Assembly: GCA_031411695.1 (NCBI GenBank)
Contig: JANOBO010000008.1
Location: forward strand, 1-13,850
DNA from: JAIBCL01 sp031411695
GTDB lineage: Bacteria; Verrucomicrobiota; Verrucomicrobiia; Verrucomicrobiales; Verrucomicrobiaceae
Direction: 5' to 3'
DNA length: 13,850 bases
Positions 6,245 to 13,401 of this stretch are shown piece by piece; position 1 is the first letter of the stretch, and every line of letters starts with the position of its first letter. The notes under the pieces are model-generated. The model was given only the letters and a program-made list of their open reading frames with translations. It was not told the DNA's origin and did not search any database. The translations under genes were made by a program, and so were the position numbers.

Positions 6245-7273
6245 ATGATCGTCATCACGAAGCGCAAGGACTTCATCGCCACCAGTGACGAGCTGGCGTC
6301 GTATCTGGATCAGTTCGGGCGCATGTTCTCATTGCCTGCGACCTATCAGGACATGCTGCGTTTCGCCGAGCGGCATCCGCTTTTTGATCGCACGGGCAAT
6401 GCCACCCACTGGGCCAGCGTCATCTACCCCATGGATGTACAGCGCGACCTGTATCCGCGCCTGACGAGCATCTACTCCCTTCTGCGCACCGGCGAGCTTC
6501 TCGCCGTTCCGCATCTCTTCGTCGAGCGGGTGGACTTCTGCGAGTTTGGAAATTCACGCCCGTTCCGCGTGCGGATCGTGAACCAATACAATGACAACTA
6601 CGACCACTTTTACATGAAGATCTCGGATGCCTCGCGCATCTACGGTTTGGAGCTCGAGCATCTCCTCTCCCCAAACCGCATCAACTATCTCGCGCACAGC
6701 GGCACTCTGGTGGAGGAGCACATTGCAGGGGTTCCAGGCGACGTGTTTATCCGCGACTACCTTGAGCGCCCCGACCTGAACAAAGTCCGCATTGCCAAGG
6801 AGTTCGTGAAGTTCAGCGAGCGCTGCTTCATCCGGCTGCTTGGGGACATGCGCAGCTATAACTACATCGTGGACATGACGCCTGATTTCGAGGAAGTGCA
6901 GTACCGCGTGCGGGCCATCGACTTTGACCAGCAGTCGTACGAAGGACGGCGCAGCGTTTACCTTCCGCAGTTTTTCAAGGAGAACAATCCGGTGATCCAC
7001 CTTTGCACCACCTGCCTGAACCTGCCCACCATGAACCAGTATCAGGAGGAGGAACGCAGTCTCATCGCGCGCCGCTACCTGTCAGAGCATCAGCGCATCT
7101 CGCACCTTCTCGCGTGCATGAAGCACAACCCCGCGGAGCCGGCGGACAAGGTGACTACACTAAAAAAGGAACTCGGAGACTATCATCACACCAACGCCTT
7201 CGATCACTGCGCCTCCATGGGCGATGTGGTCGAGCAAAACCTGGCCATCACGCTCGCACGCCATCTGGTGTGA
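6245..7273 (+). CDS. Uncharacterised protein with APH/protein-kinase-like fold motifs
   Basis: The protein is 342 aa from ATG 6245; an ATG at 6215 would add ten poorly protein-like residues. Neither start has a clear Shine-Dalgarno. No named family is recognised for certain. The order of motifs follows the kinase-like (PKL) fold. FYMKISDASRIYGLELE (122-138) resembles the beta3 lysine (Lys125) and the helix C glutamate (Glu136 or Glu138). LVEEHIAGVPGD (155-166) is hinge-like. LLGDMRSYNYIVD (198-210) matches the catalytic loop G-D-x-x-x-x-N (Asp201, Asn206), and RAIDFDQQ (223-230) matches the metal-binding D-F-D. The usual His of the H-G-D-x-H-x-x-N loop is absent. The N-terminal ~100 residues and the C-terminal ~100, which include Cys-containing LCTTCLNLPTMN, are outside the fold core. 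It is cytoplasmic, with no signal peptide. Its substrate is unknown and kinase activity is inference. Confidence 0.75.
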   Translation: MIVITKRKDFIATSDELASYLDQFGRMFSLPATYQDMLRFAERHPLFDRTGNATHWASVIYPMDVQRDLYPRLTSIYSLLRTGELLAVPHLFVERVDFCEFGNSRPFRVRIVNQYNDNYDHFYMKISDASRIYGLELEHLLSPNRINYLAHSGTLVEEHIAGVPGDVFIRDYLERPDLNKVRIAKEFVKFSERCFIRLLGDMRSYNYIVDMTPDFEEVQYRVRAIDFDQQSYEGRRSVYLPQFFKENNPVIHLCTTCLNLPTMNQYQEEERSLIARRYLSEHQRISHLLACMKHNPAEPADKVTTLKKELGDYHHTNAFDHCASMGDVVEQNLAITLARHLV

Positions 7274-7297
7274 GGTGGGGGCGCCCCGCCCTTGGCA

Positions 7298-8299
7298 CTA
7301 CTTGAAGTGCTTGGTGCCGGCCTTCAAGTGATGCTTGTACTCTTCCATGCGCAGCTCCACGCGGTCACGGATGCTGCGCTCGCCGATGCCTTCGTGTTTG
7401 GTGCCGACGAGGGCGGTGAGCAGGGCCACCAAGGCGGTGACGTCATTCATCATGACGTATTCCGGGACGATCTTTTTCGCGTCGCTGAGGTTGTGATAAT
7501 TGCCGAGAGGAATCGAAATGCCTGCACCACGCCGACCGCACGCCTGCATGGCTGTGGCCTCACAGGCACCTGCATCGAGCAGGCAGCGCTGCACGCGGAT
7601 GGCCTGCTCGGAGGCGGTCTTCATGAGGATCGCGGTGGCCTCGTTATCAAAGACAGAAAAGCGGTCGCCCACACGAACGACCGGACCGCCGCCCATGACC
7701 GCGCCGTTCACCGGGCGGCTCGTTTCCAGCGAGAGGAACACGGCCTTGTTCGGAAACGGCCAGCGCTTTCCGAGATCCCACGCGCCTAAAAATCCGATCT
7801 CCTCGGCGCGTGTGAATGCGGCGTAAACCGTGCCGCGAAGCTTCAACTGCCCCATCGCCCAAAAAGTGGCGATGATGACGGCACACCCGACGAGGTCGTC
7901 ACACGCGGTGGCCTCGATTTTATCCTTGGTGATCTTCACCGGGAAATTCCACTGCGCCATCTGGCCCTTGATCTTGCGGAGTCCGCGCTTCACGCCGGCC
8001 TCCACCTCCGCCTGCGGGACACCGCCGAGGAACTGCCACGGATCCGCGCCGTCCCGGCCCGGCGTCTTCACAAAGCCCGGATGATCCATGTGCGCGCCGA
8101 GCACCCATGAGGGACGGTTGGTGTGCTTGCCGTATTTGTAGGTGGCCAGAAGGTTCCCGAACTTGTCGCGCTTGAGCTTCACGTTGGGGCAATCCTCAAG
8201 AAGCTTTTCAATTTCCGCGCGCACATGATATTCGTGGAACGGCGCGGTTGGCTGCTTCAATATGCGCTTGAGAATCGTGATGAGCGTGGGCACTGACAT
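7298..8299 (-). CDS. M42-family-like metal-dependent aminopeptidase
   Basis: The protein is 333 aa and cytoplasmic. Co-catalytic metal sites of the M42/MH clan are all visible: GAHMDHPGF (His70, with Asp72 as modulator), ATACDDLVGCA (bridging Asp134), TRAEEIGFLGA (Glu166 as general base, Glu167 as ligand), LSLETSR (Glu192) and the late GNYHNLSD (His269). M42 enzymes such as glutamyl or broad-specificity aminopeptidases remove N-terminal residues from peptides in large tetrahedral assemblies. A segment near 85-125 would correspond to the inserted assembly domain. The length is slightly under the ~350 aa usual for the family. The start ATG at 8299-8297 has AGGA about 7 nt upstream on the minus strand. 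The gene is divergent from the acyltransferase, with only 42 bp between the starts, and convergent with the kinase-like gene. Specificity cannot be read from the sequence. Confidence 0.88.
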   Translation of the reverse strand: MSVPTLITILKRILKQPTAPFHEYHVRAEIEKLLEDCPNVKLKRDKFGNLLATYKYGKHTNRPSWVLGAHMDHPGFVKTPGRDGADPWQFLGGVPQAEVEAGVKRGLRKIKGQMAQWNFPVKITKDKIEATACDDLVGCAVIIATFWAMGQLKLRGTVYAAFTRAEEIGFLGAWDLGKRWPFPNKAVFLSLETSRPVNGAVMGGGPVVRVGDRFSVFDNEATAILMKTASEQAIRVQRCLLDAGACEATAMQACGRRGAGISIPLGNYHNLSDAKKIVPEYVMMNDVTALVALLTALVGTKHEGIGERSIRDRVELRMEEYKHHLKAGTKHFK

Positions 8300-8341
8300 G
8301 GCCGCATCCTAACGCGATTTCATCAAACACCAACTGCCAAC

Positions 8342-9319
8342 GTGAAGAAGCTCCGCTATTTTTTCGAGACGCTGATCGTGCGCGCGATGGCGGCTCTTCT
8401 ACCGCGTTTGCCGCGTCACGTGCTGCTTTCTTTCGCGCGGTTTGCCGGCGGCCTCGCCTGTTTTGCGGACGCGGAAGGACGCGCCACGGCGATGGAGAAT
8501 CTGCGCGTGGCGTATCGCGGCACGCTGTCGCGCGAGGAGATGCGGCGCATCGTTCGGGGGTCGTATCAAAACTTCGCGCGCACGTTTGCCGAGCTCTTCT
8601 GGGCGCCGCGGATGACGCATGAAAACTGGCACGACCTCATCAGCCATGAGGAGGAAGATCCGGCTGCGCTCAATGAGGCGAGGAAAACAGGCGCGCTTTT
8701 TGTGACGGGACATTTCGGGAACTTCGAGTTTGCCGGACTGACGTGGGGCTTCCTCGGTTTTCCGCTGACGACCGTGGCGCAGGATTTTAAAAATCCGGCG
8801 CTGACTCCGTTGTTTCAGCGGCTGCGCTCCGTGTCAGGTAACACGCTGATCGCGCAGGAGGGCGCGGTCGTGCGCCTGATGAAGACGCTGGCGCGGCGCG
8901 GACACATCGCGATTCTCTCGGACTTGAACATGCGACCGAGCCGGATGACGGCGATCATCGACTGCTTTGGCCTGAAAAACTGCGTGACCACCATCCACGC
9001 GGCTCTGGCCCAGCGGCTGGGATTGATGATCGTGCCGTGCCTCTGCCTGCCGCGCGCCGACGGCGGCTATCACCTGAAAACTTTCGCGCCGATCCGGCCC
9101 ATGAACGAGGAGGATGTGGCGCGCGCGACGCAGCAATGCTGGGATGTGTTTGAGAATGAAATCCAGAGGCAGCCTGAGCTGTGGATGTGGATGTACAAGC
9201 ACTGGCGGTATCTGCCTGCAGGAGAATCGGCTGCCGCGTACCCGGCTTACGCAAATCCTAATTCATCCTTTGAAAAGCTGGTGGCATTGAGCGCTGTGAA
9301 GCAATCGGGTGCCGGGTGA
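8342..9319 (+). CDS. Lipid A biosynthesis-type (LpxL/HtrB-like) lysophospholipid acyltransferase
   Basis: The protein is 325 aa. An N-terminal hydrophobic/basic segment (about 1-35) anchors it to the inner membrane. The catalytic H-x4-E is in FVTGHFGNFEFAG (His124, Glu129), the standard motif of this family. Other typical parts are MENLRVAYRG (51-60), a SYQNFARTFAEL helix (about 74-85), AILSDLNM near 201, and a C-terminal PELWMWMYKHWRY segment matching the family's conserved W-x-W-x-H-x-R-W/Y end. Members transfer an acyl chain from acyl-ACP to lipid A precursors or related lipids on the cytoplasmic face. GTG 8342 is the only reasonable start; no Shine-Dalgarno is visible. It lies convergent with acpP, which encodes the likely acyl donor, though the two are separated by a terminator. 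Whether it is an LpxL, LpxM or another lipid acyltransferase is not decidable here. Confidence 0.88.
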   Translation: MKKLRYFFETLIVRAMAALLPRLPRHVLLSFARFAGGLACFADAEGRATAMENLRVAYRGTLSREEMRRIVRGSYQNFARTFAELFWAPRMTHENWHDLISHEEEDPAALNEARKTGALFVTGHFGNFEFAGLTWGFLGFPLTTVAQDFKNPALTPLFQRLRSVSGNTLIAQEGAVVRLMKTLARRGHIAILSDLNMRPSRMTAIIDCFGLKNCVTTIHAALAQRLGLMIVPCLCLPRADGGYHLKTFAPIRPMNEEDVARATQQCWDVFENEIQRQPELWMWMYKHWRYLPAGESAAAYPAYANPNSSFEKLVALSAVKQSGAG

Positions 9320-9327
9320 AAACAAAA

Positions 9328-9354
9328 AAGGCCGGGAATCTAGTCCCCGGCCTT
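9328..9354 (-). terminator. Rho-independent terminator of acpP
   Basis: A 9-bp perfect stem (AAGGCCGGG at 9328-9336 with CCCGGCCTT at 9346-9354) and a 9-nt loop lie between the convergent acyltransferase and acpP genes. On the minus strand the stem is followed by a T-rich run (TTTTTTGTTTT, complement of 9320-9330), so it is oriented for acpP, 31 bp past its stop. On the plus strand no T run follows, so it would stop acyltransferase transcripts less well. Confidence 0.88.
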
Positions 9355-9385
9355 CATTGAAAATCTTGCTCGCTGGCAGCGTCGG

Positions 9386-9625
9386 CTATTCGGCATTCTC
9401 CTCGACGTAGCGGATCACATCGCCAACGGACTGGAGTTTCTCGGCTTCCTCGTCTGGAACGTCGATTCCGAACTCCTCCTCGAAGGCCATGACCAGCTCC
9501 ACGGTGTCGAGCGAATCCGCGCCGAGATCTTCGATGAATTTTGCCTCGGGGGTTACCTGCTCAGGATTCACGCCAAGTTGCTCGACGATGATGTCCCGGA
9601 CTTTGTCTGCGATGTTGTCTGCCAT
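9386..9625 (-). CDS. acpP: Acyl carrier protein
   Basis: The protein is 79 aa and very acidic. The phosphopantetheine site is in EDLGADSLDTVELVMAFEEE with Ser38 as the attachment residue, the hallmark of ACP of type II fatty acid synthesis. FGIDVPDEEAEKL (helix III) and a DVIRYVEEN C-terminal helix match the full-length family. It carries growing acyl chains to Fab enzymes and donates them to acyltransferases such as the one encoded at 8342. In many bacteria acpP lies in a fabD-fabG-acpP-fabF cluster; here no fab gene is adjacent. It has its own downstream terminator and 132 bp of upstream sequence with a possible promoter, so it is probably transcribed as a single gene. No Shine-Dalgarno is seen before the ATG; the leader just upstream is CT-rich. 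Confidence 0.97.
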   Translation of the reverse strand: MADNIADKVRDIIVEQLGVNPEQVTPEAKFIEDLGADSLDTVELVMAFEEEFGIDVPDEEAEKLQSVGDVIRYVEENAE

Positions 9626-9658
9626 AAAATGAGAGAGGGGTTTGTTGGATGGGGCGGA

Positions 9659-9686
9659 GCTTTAGCGGCTCAGTAAGATTTGGCAA
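9659..9686 (-). promoter_or_regulatory. acpP: Candidate acpP promoter
   Basis: On the minus strand TTGCCA (9686-9681) and TAAAGC (9664-9659) are 16 bp apart, about 33 bp before the acpP start codon. The -35 is close to consensus and the -10 is weak. The 132-bp gap upstream of acpP also contains a T-rich run near 9730-9740 just past the end of the upstream gene, which could act as a weak terminator. Both readings are tentative. Confidence 0.3.
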
Positions 9687-9757
9687 GGGGAAATAGAGAT
9701 TGAATTCCCGCCCCGTTTCACGGCAAAAAGAAAACACCGCCAGCGAACGGAAAAAAG

Positions 9758-10498
9758 TCACGTTTTCGCCTCATTTGCGAGTTCCTCCTCATCATCGGGC
9801 TCCTCCACTTTTTCGATGAGCTCGCCGCTAAACCCGTCGAGCAATCGCTGCAGCACGGCCTCGGCGCCCTTCTCGTTGAATTTGAGACAGTCAATGACGG
9901 CGCGCTTCTCCGGTGCGTCGGGCGCGGCCTTGTAGTAAACGGTGGCCAGCCCCTTGCCCTGCCACTTGCGCTTGTCGATCTTGAAAACGTCAGCGAAACG
10001 CACTTCGGTGCCGTCAGGCGTCACCAGCCGGTCCTCGTGGCCACGCAAAACCTTGCCTTTGTTCATCAACACAAGCACGCCGACCACAGCGGCGATGATG
10101 AACATCCCGCCACCCCACCAGAATTGCTCCTCGATCTCCCGGTCTGAGTATTTTTTTGGCTTCTCGTCCATGCCACGCTCGGCCGCATAGCTCAGCCATT
10201 TCGGGGGCTCGCCATTTACATCGACGGGCCAGTCCCTGGCCTTCATCTCGGCGCGCCAGGCATCCAGCGTGTTCGCCTCGCGCGCCTTGTCATAGCCCTT
10301 GAGCACCTCTTCCTCGAAACGGTCCTTCACGGCGGCCTTCTTGTTTTTCGCGGGATAGCCCCACTGTCCGTCGTAAAGGAACAAGGCGCCAAACACGAGG
10401 AGCATCGCTGCCAGCATCCCCATGCGGCGGAAATACCAGGGCGTCACCCTGCACTCGATCACTCCGTTGTCTGGCTGGCTTCCCCCATTTGGCTGCAT
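9758..10498 (-). CDS. Two-TM membrane protein of unknown function
   Basis: The protein is 246 aa from the ATG at 10498-10496. The frame stays open further upstream to 10828, but that part lies antisense to the zinc-protease gene and does not look protein-like, so the internal start was chosen. A first membrane segment is at about 27-43 (MGMLAAMLLVFGALFLY) and a second at about 128-146 (WGGGMFIIAAVVGVLVLMN). Between them lies a charged helical loop with Trp81 and Trp90. After TM2 a beta-rich region (about 150-225) includes VTPDGTEVRFADVFKIDKRKW and LATVYYKA, followed by an amphipathic helix; this could be a small PH-like fold. The tail is very acidic (EKVEEPDDEEEL). No family is recognised. 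It is upstream of acpP on the same strand and divergent from the zinc protease, with about 145 bp between the starts. Confidence 0.72.
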   Translation of the reverse strand: MQPNGGSQPDNGVIECRVTPWYFRRMGMLAAMLLVFGALFLYDGQWGYPAKNKKAAVKDRFEEEVLKGYDKAREANTLDAWRAEMKARDWPVDVNGEPPKWLSYAAERGMDEKPKKYSDREIEEQFWWGGGMFIIAAVVGVLVLMNKGKVLRGHEDRLVTPDGTEVRFADVFKIDKRKWQGKGLATVYYKAAPDAPEKRAVIDCLKFNEKGAEAVLQRLLDGFSGELIEKVEEPDDEEELANEAKT

Positions 10499-10643
10499 CG
10501 GATCACTCAAGCCGCTGCGCCCCGCCGCCGCAACCGTCGATTTGCCATGCCGCAAAGATGATCCGCCACATGACGAAAAACGTAGAATCCTCCAGACGGC
10601 ACATGCATTGTCGCCGCTGTCATTCTCACCCCAATTCAAAGCC

Positions 10644-11324
10644 ATGATGCTGATCATTTTCATCGGAACGTTTGCCATCTCGCTCTTCGCGAGGTGGCGA
10701 GTGCGCAGCGCGTACGCGAAATATTCCAAAGTGCCCGCTGCGTTGGGCATGACCGGAGCGGACATCGCGCAGCGCATCCTCGATCGCAGCGGGATTCGCG
10801 ATGTGAAGATCGAGTCTGTGCCGGGCACGCTGACGGATCATTATGACCCGTCGCGCAAGTGTCTGGTGCTCTCGGAAAACAACTATCACGGCACATCGGT
10901 CGCGGCGCTCGGCGTCTCGGCGCATGAATGCGGCCACGCGATCCAGCATCAGCAGCTCTACGCGCCGCTCCAGTGGCGCATGGCGGCCGTGGGCATCACG
11001 GGTATAGCCAGCCAAGCTGTGATGTGGATCCCGTTGTTGGGGTTGTTTGGGGGACTGATCGACTACCGTTTGATGATCACCATCATGGCCTTGGCGTTCG
11101 GCGTGCTCATGCTGTTCCAACTGATCACGCTGCCGGTCGAATTTGACGCCACGGCCCGCGCGAAGCGAATCCTCGCGGAGACGGGCGCGCTCGCACCGGG
11201 CGCGGAAACGGATGGAATGAACCGTGTGCTGAACGCCGCAGCGATGACTTATGTCGCGGCATTCGTAACCACGCTCGTGCAGTTCCTTTGGTATCTGATG
11301 CGGATGATGGACAACCGTCGTTGA
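10644..11324 (+). CDS. Membrane neutral zinc metallopeptidase (PF04298, YugP-like)
   Basis: The protein is 226 aa, close to the family's usual ~225-230. An N-terminal TM helix (about 2-16) is followed by a soluble stretch with MTGADIAQRILDRSGI and DHYDPSRKCLVLSE, both typical of this family. The active site is SAHECGHAIQH with the H-E-x-x-H motif (His94, Glu95, His98), and a likely third ligand, Glu165, is in LPVEFDATARAKRIL. Two further TM segments lie at about 118-138 and 143-162, and a C-terminal one at about 196-218. The architecture resembles M48/HtpX-like gluzincins, implying proteolysis of membrane or membrane-near proteins. ATG 10644 was chosen because homology begins there, with an N-terminal membrane helix. 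An open frame reaching back to 10422 is antisense to the neighbouring gene and is rejected. No clear Shine-Dalgarno is present. Confidence 0.92.
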   Translation: MMLIIFIGTFAISLFARWRVRSAYAKYSKVPAALGMTGADIAQRILDRSGIRDVKIESVPGTLTDHYDPSRKCLVLSENNYHGTSVAALGVSAHECGHAIQHQQLYAPLQWRMAAVGITGIASQAVMWIPLLGLFGGLIDYRLMITIMALAFGVLMLFQLITLPVEFDATARAKRILAETGALAPGAETDGMNRVLNAAAMTYVAAFVTTLVQFLWYLMRMMDNRR

Positions 11325-11333
11325 GCAACTGTG

Positions 11334-11350
11334 CGGGCGATTTCCGCCCG
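11334..11350 (+). terminator. Possible terminator hairpin after the zinc metallopeptidase gene
   Basis: CGGGCG-ATTTC-CGCCCG forms a perfect 6-bp GC-rich stem 9 bp after the metallopeptidase stop. It is followed only by GCCTTTGG, so the U tract is poor. It may reduce read-through into the YdjY-domain gene rather than fully stop it. Confidence 0.4.
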
Positions 11351-11401
11351 GCCTTTGGAGTCGCGCTGGCAAAAAGTGTTCACGAAAGGCTTTTGTGCGA
11401 A

Positions 11402-12229
11402 ATGAACTGGCATCGCATCCATCGCCGCGTTGCCGCCAGTTGGGATCTGGGTATTCTCGCCAGCCTCATGCACGCCTGCCCAGCCATCTGCTCAATCCTC
11501 GCGCTTGCGTTTTGTACTCCTTCGGACGCTCCGGGACAAAGCGCCGCGCCCATCCCTTCACCTGACCCCGCCGCCGCGAAACAGGCGGTGAAGGAAATCG
11601 GGCCAAATGAGTTCGAGGTGGGCGGCATTCGGTTCAACGCATCGACGCGGGAGATCCGGGTGCCTACCGTCGTTAATTTCAAGCAACTCCCCATTGAGTA
11701 CATGCTGGTGCATGAGACGGGCAAAACGCACGAAAGCGTGCTGCGCACGACAATCAATCCGGCTGACCTACAGGTGGCCATCTTGCTGTGTCACTACGAG
11801 CCGGGCACCGAAGGCCTCGCGCACCCAGACGCGCCGAAGGATCTGACGCCGATCAAGCCCCTCGATCTGAAGACCGCAGGAGCCAATCGGATGGCGATCA
11901 CGCTTGAATGGAAATCGGGGGGAGAAACCAAACACGCACCCCTTTCCGACTGGATGCTGGACATCAACACGCGGAAGCCGCCGGCTGATCTCGGCACCTG
12001 GATCTTCTCCGGCTCCTATGTGGACAAGGATGGATTTGCCGCACAGGTGCAGGGCTCCATCATCGCAAGTTACCTGGACCGAAACGCAATGATCAACTCG
12101 CCCGCGAAAGGCAATTGGGACGACACCATCTGGATCTCAAATCCCGCAAACATCCCTGACGAGGGCACTCCTGTGACGGTCATCATTTCTCCAGCCAAGG
12201 ACAAAACTCCCGCAATCACAAAACCATGA
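11402..12229 (+). CDS. Secreted YdjY-domain protein
   Basis: The protein is 275 aa from ATG 11402. It has an Arg-rich n-region followed by a hydrophobic stretch (about 18-38) that could be a signal peptide or anchor. ATG 11468 (residue 23) is an alternative that leaves a signal without positive charge; the longest frame, from 11288, overlaps the protease gene and is rejected. From about residue 66 the sequence fits YdjY domains: FEVGGIRFNASTREIRVPTV, LPIEYMLVHETGKTHESVL, then NPADLQVAILLC and GTEG. A following beta-rich part (about 160-265) includes ITLEWKSGG, WIFSGSYVD and WISNPA. YdjY domains are found in exported or redox-cluster proteins and have no settled biochemical function. The stop overlaps the start of the toroid protein gene (ATGA at 12226-12229), so the two are translationally coupled. 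Confidence 0.8.
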   Translation: MNWHRIHRRVAASWDLGILASLMHACPAICSILALAFCTPSDAPGQSAAPIPSPDPAAAKQAVKEIGPNEFEVGGIRFNASTREIRVPTVVNFKQLPIEYMLVHETGKTHESVLRTTINPADLQVAILLCHYEPGTEGLAHPDAPKDLTPIKPLDLKTAGANRMAITLEWKSGGETKHAPLSDWMLDINTRKPPADLGTWIFSGSYVDKDGFAAQVQGSIIASYLDRNAMINSPAKGNWDDTIWISNPANIPDEGTPVTVIISPAKDKTPAITKP

Positions 12230-13401
12230 AACACCTCCTCCCCGCCAGCTTCGTTCTCTTGATGCTCACTCAGCCACCGCTCGTCGCGCAGACGACCCCG
12301 CCGGCGCGCAGCGAGTCTCTGAAGCAGGAGATCCAACTCGCCTACGCACGCGGACTGTCGTTTCTCAAATCGAAGCAGAACGCGCAAACTGGCCAGTGGG
12401 GCGACTCAGAACCTGTGGCGTTCACAGGACTCGCGCTTGCAGCGGCGATGCTGGATCCCGCACGCAAGGCGGGCGATCCGATGCCCGCCGACCTTGCCAA
12501 GGGCTACGAGTTCCTGCTCAAGAACGTCCAGCCCGACGGCGGCATTTACGTCAAGGCGCGCGCCAACTACAACACCGCCCTGGCGCTCGTGGCACTGATG
12601 CTCAATCCGAAACTGGAAAACGAGCAGGTGGCGCTCGGCGCGCGGCGCTTTGTGATCGGACAGCAGAATGACTTCGATGAAAAAGGCAAGTCGGACAATC
12701 CCTTCGATGGCGGCATCGGCTATGGCTCCCAAAAAGGAAACGCTCCGGCGCACGCCGACATGTCGAACACGCACTTCGCGCTCGAAGCGCTCCACTATGC
12801 CGAGGCCCTTCTTGCCGACAAAGGGGATGCCGCGAAGAACGAACCAAAGCTGAACTTTTCTGCGGCCATCGAGTTCATCCAGCGGTGCCAAAACCGCCCT
12901 GAATCCAACGACGCGCCGTGGGTGAGTAAGGATCCGCAGGACCACGGCGGCTTTGTCTATGCGCCTGGCGAGACTCGCGGCGCCGAGGTTAAAACGGCGG
13001 ATGGCCGCGTGGCTCTGAGATCATACGGGAGCATCAGTTACGCCGGGCTGATGAGCTTCATCTATGCGGGCCTTGATGACTCCGATCCTCGGGTGAAAGC
13101 CGTGATCGAGTGGCTGAGTGCGAACTTTACGCTGGACGAAAACCCCGGGCTAGGCGCGGAAGGAAAGTTCTATTACTTCCACACCATGTCCAAGGCGCTT
13201 GCGGCTGCGAAGATCGACTTTCTCAAACTGAAGGACGGAAAGGTCATCGACTGGCGCGCGGATCTCGGCAAGAAGCTGTTGAACCTCCAAACGGGGGATG
13301 GATCCTGGAAAAACGACGCCGGTCGCTGGATGGAGAGCGATGATGTGCTCGTTACCGCCTATACCCTGCTCTCGCTAGCGCGCGTTCATCAAGGCTTGTG
13401 A
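12226..13401 (+). CDS. Secreted prenyltransferase/squalene-cyclase-like repeat (alpha/alpha toroid) protein
   Basis: The protein is 391 aa. A signal peptide of about 22 residues ends at VAQ/TT. The rest is built of helical repeats with glycine-rich turns: RGLSFLKSKQNAQTGQWGD (42-60), NVQPDGGIYVKARANYNTAL (100-119), DGGIGYGSQ with ADMSNTHFALEALHYA (161-192), HGGFVYAPG with GSISYAGLMSFIYAGL (240-283) and GDGSWKND with SDDVLVTAYTLLSLA (357-385). This is the pattern of terpenoid-cyclase/prenyltransferase alpha/alpha toroids. The D-x-D-D acid motif of true squalene-hopene cyclases is not evident and the protein is exported, so terpene cyclisation is unlikely. A binding, scaffold or hydrolase role is possible. 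It overlaps the YdjY-domain gene by 4 bp. Such secreted toroids are common in Planctomycetes and Verrucomicrobia, with no assigned function that I know of. Confidence 0.85.
   Translation: MKHLLPASFVLLMLTQPPLVAQTTPPARSESLKQEIQLAYARGLSFLKSKQNAQTGQWGDSEPVAFTGLALAAAMLDPARKAGDPMPADLAKGYEFLLKNVQPDGGIYVKARANYNTALALVALMLNPKLENEQVALGARRFVIGQQNDFDEKGKSDNPFDGGIGYGSQKGNAPAHADMSNTHFALEALHYAEALLADKGDAAKNEPKLNFSAAIEFIQRCQNRPESNDAPWVSKDPQDHGGFVYAPGETRGAEVKTADGRVALRSYGSISYAGLMSFIYAGLDDSDPRVKAVIEWLSANFTLDENPGLGAEGKFYYFHTMSKALAAAKIDFLKLKDGKVIDWRADLGKKLLNLQTGDGSWKNDAGRWMESDDVLVTAYTLLSLARVHQGL

Noticed and set aside
7277..7286. GGGGCGCCCC palindrome between the convergent kinase-like and M42 genes
   Set aside because: It has no adequate loop or T tract, so there is not enough to call a terminator.
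10422..10643. N-terminal extension of the zinc metallopeptidase frame
   Set aside because: It is antisense to the start of the neighbouring gene, and the PF04298 family begins with the TM helix at ATG 10644.
10499..10828. N-terminal extension of the two-TM protein frame up to 10828
   Set aside because: It runs antisense through the zinc metallopeptidase gene and reads as composition noise; the internal ATG at 10498 gives a normal membrane protein.
11288..11401. Longer start for the YdjY-domain protein
   Set aside because: It overlaps the end of the metallopeptidase gene and a hairpin and would bury the export signal.
12226..13401. True squalene-hopene cyclase
   Set aside because: The protein is exported, is shorter than the ~600-aa family and shows no evident D-x-D-D motif.
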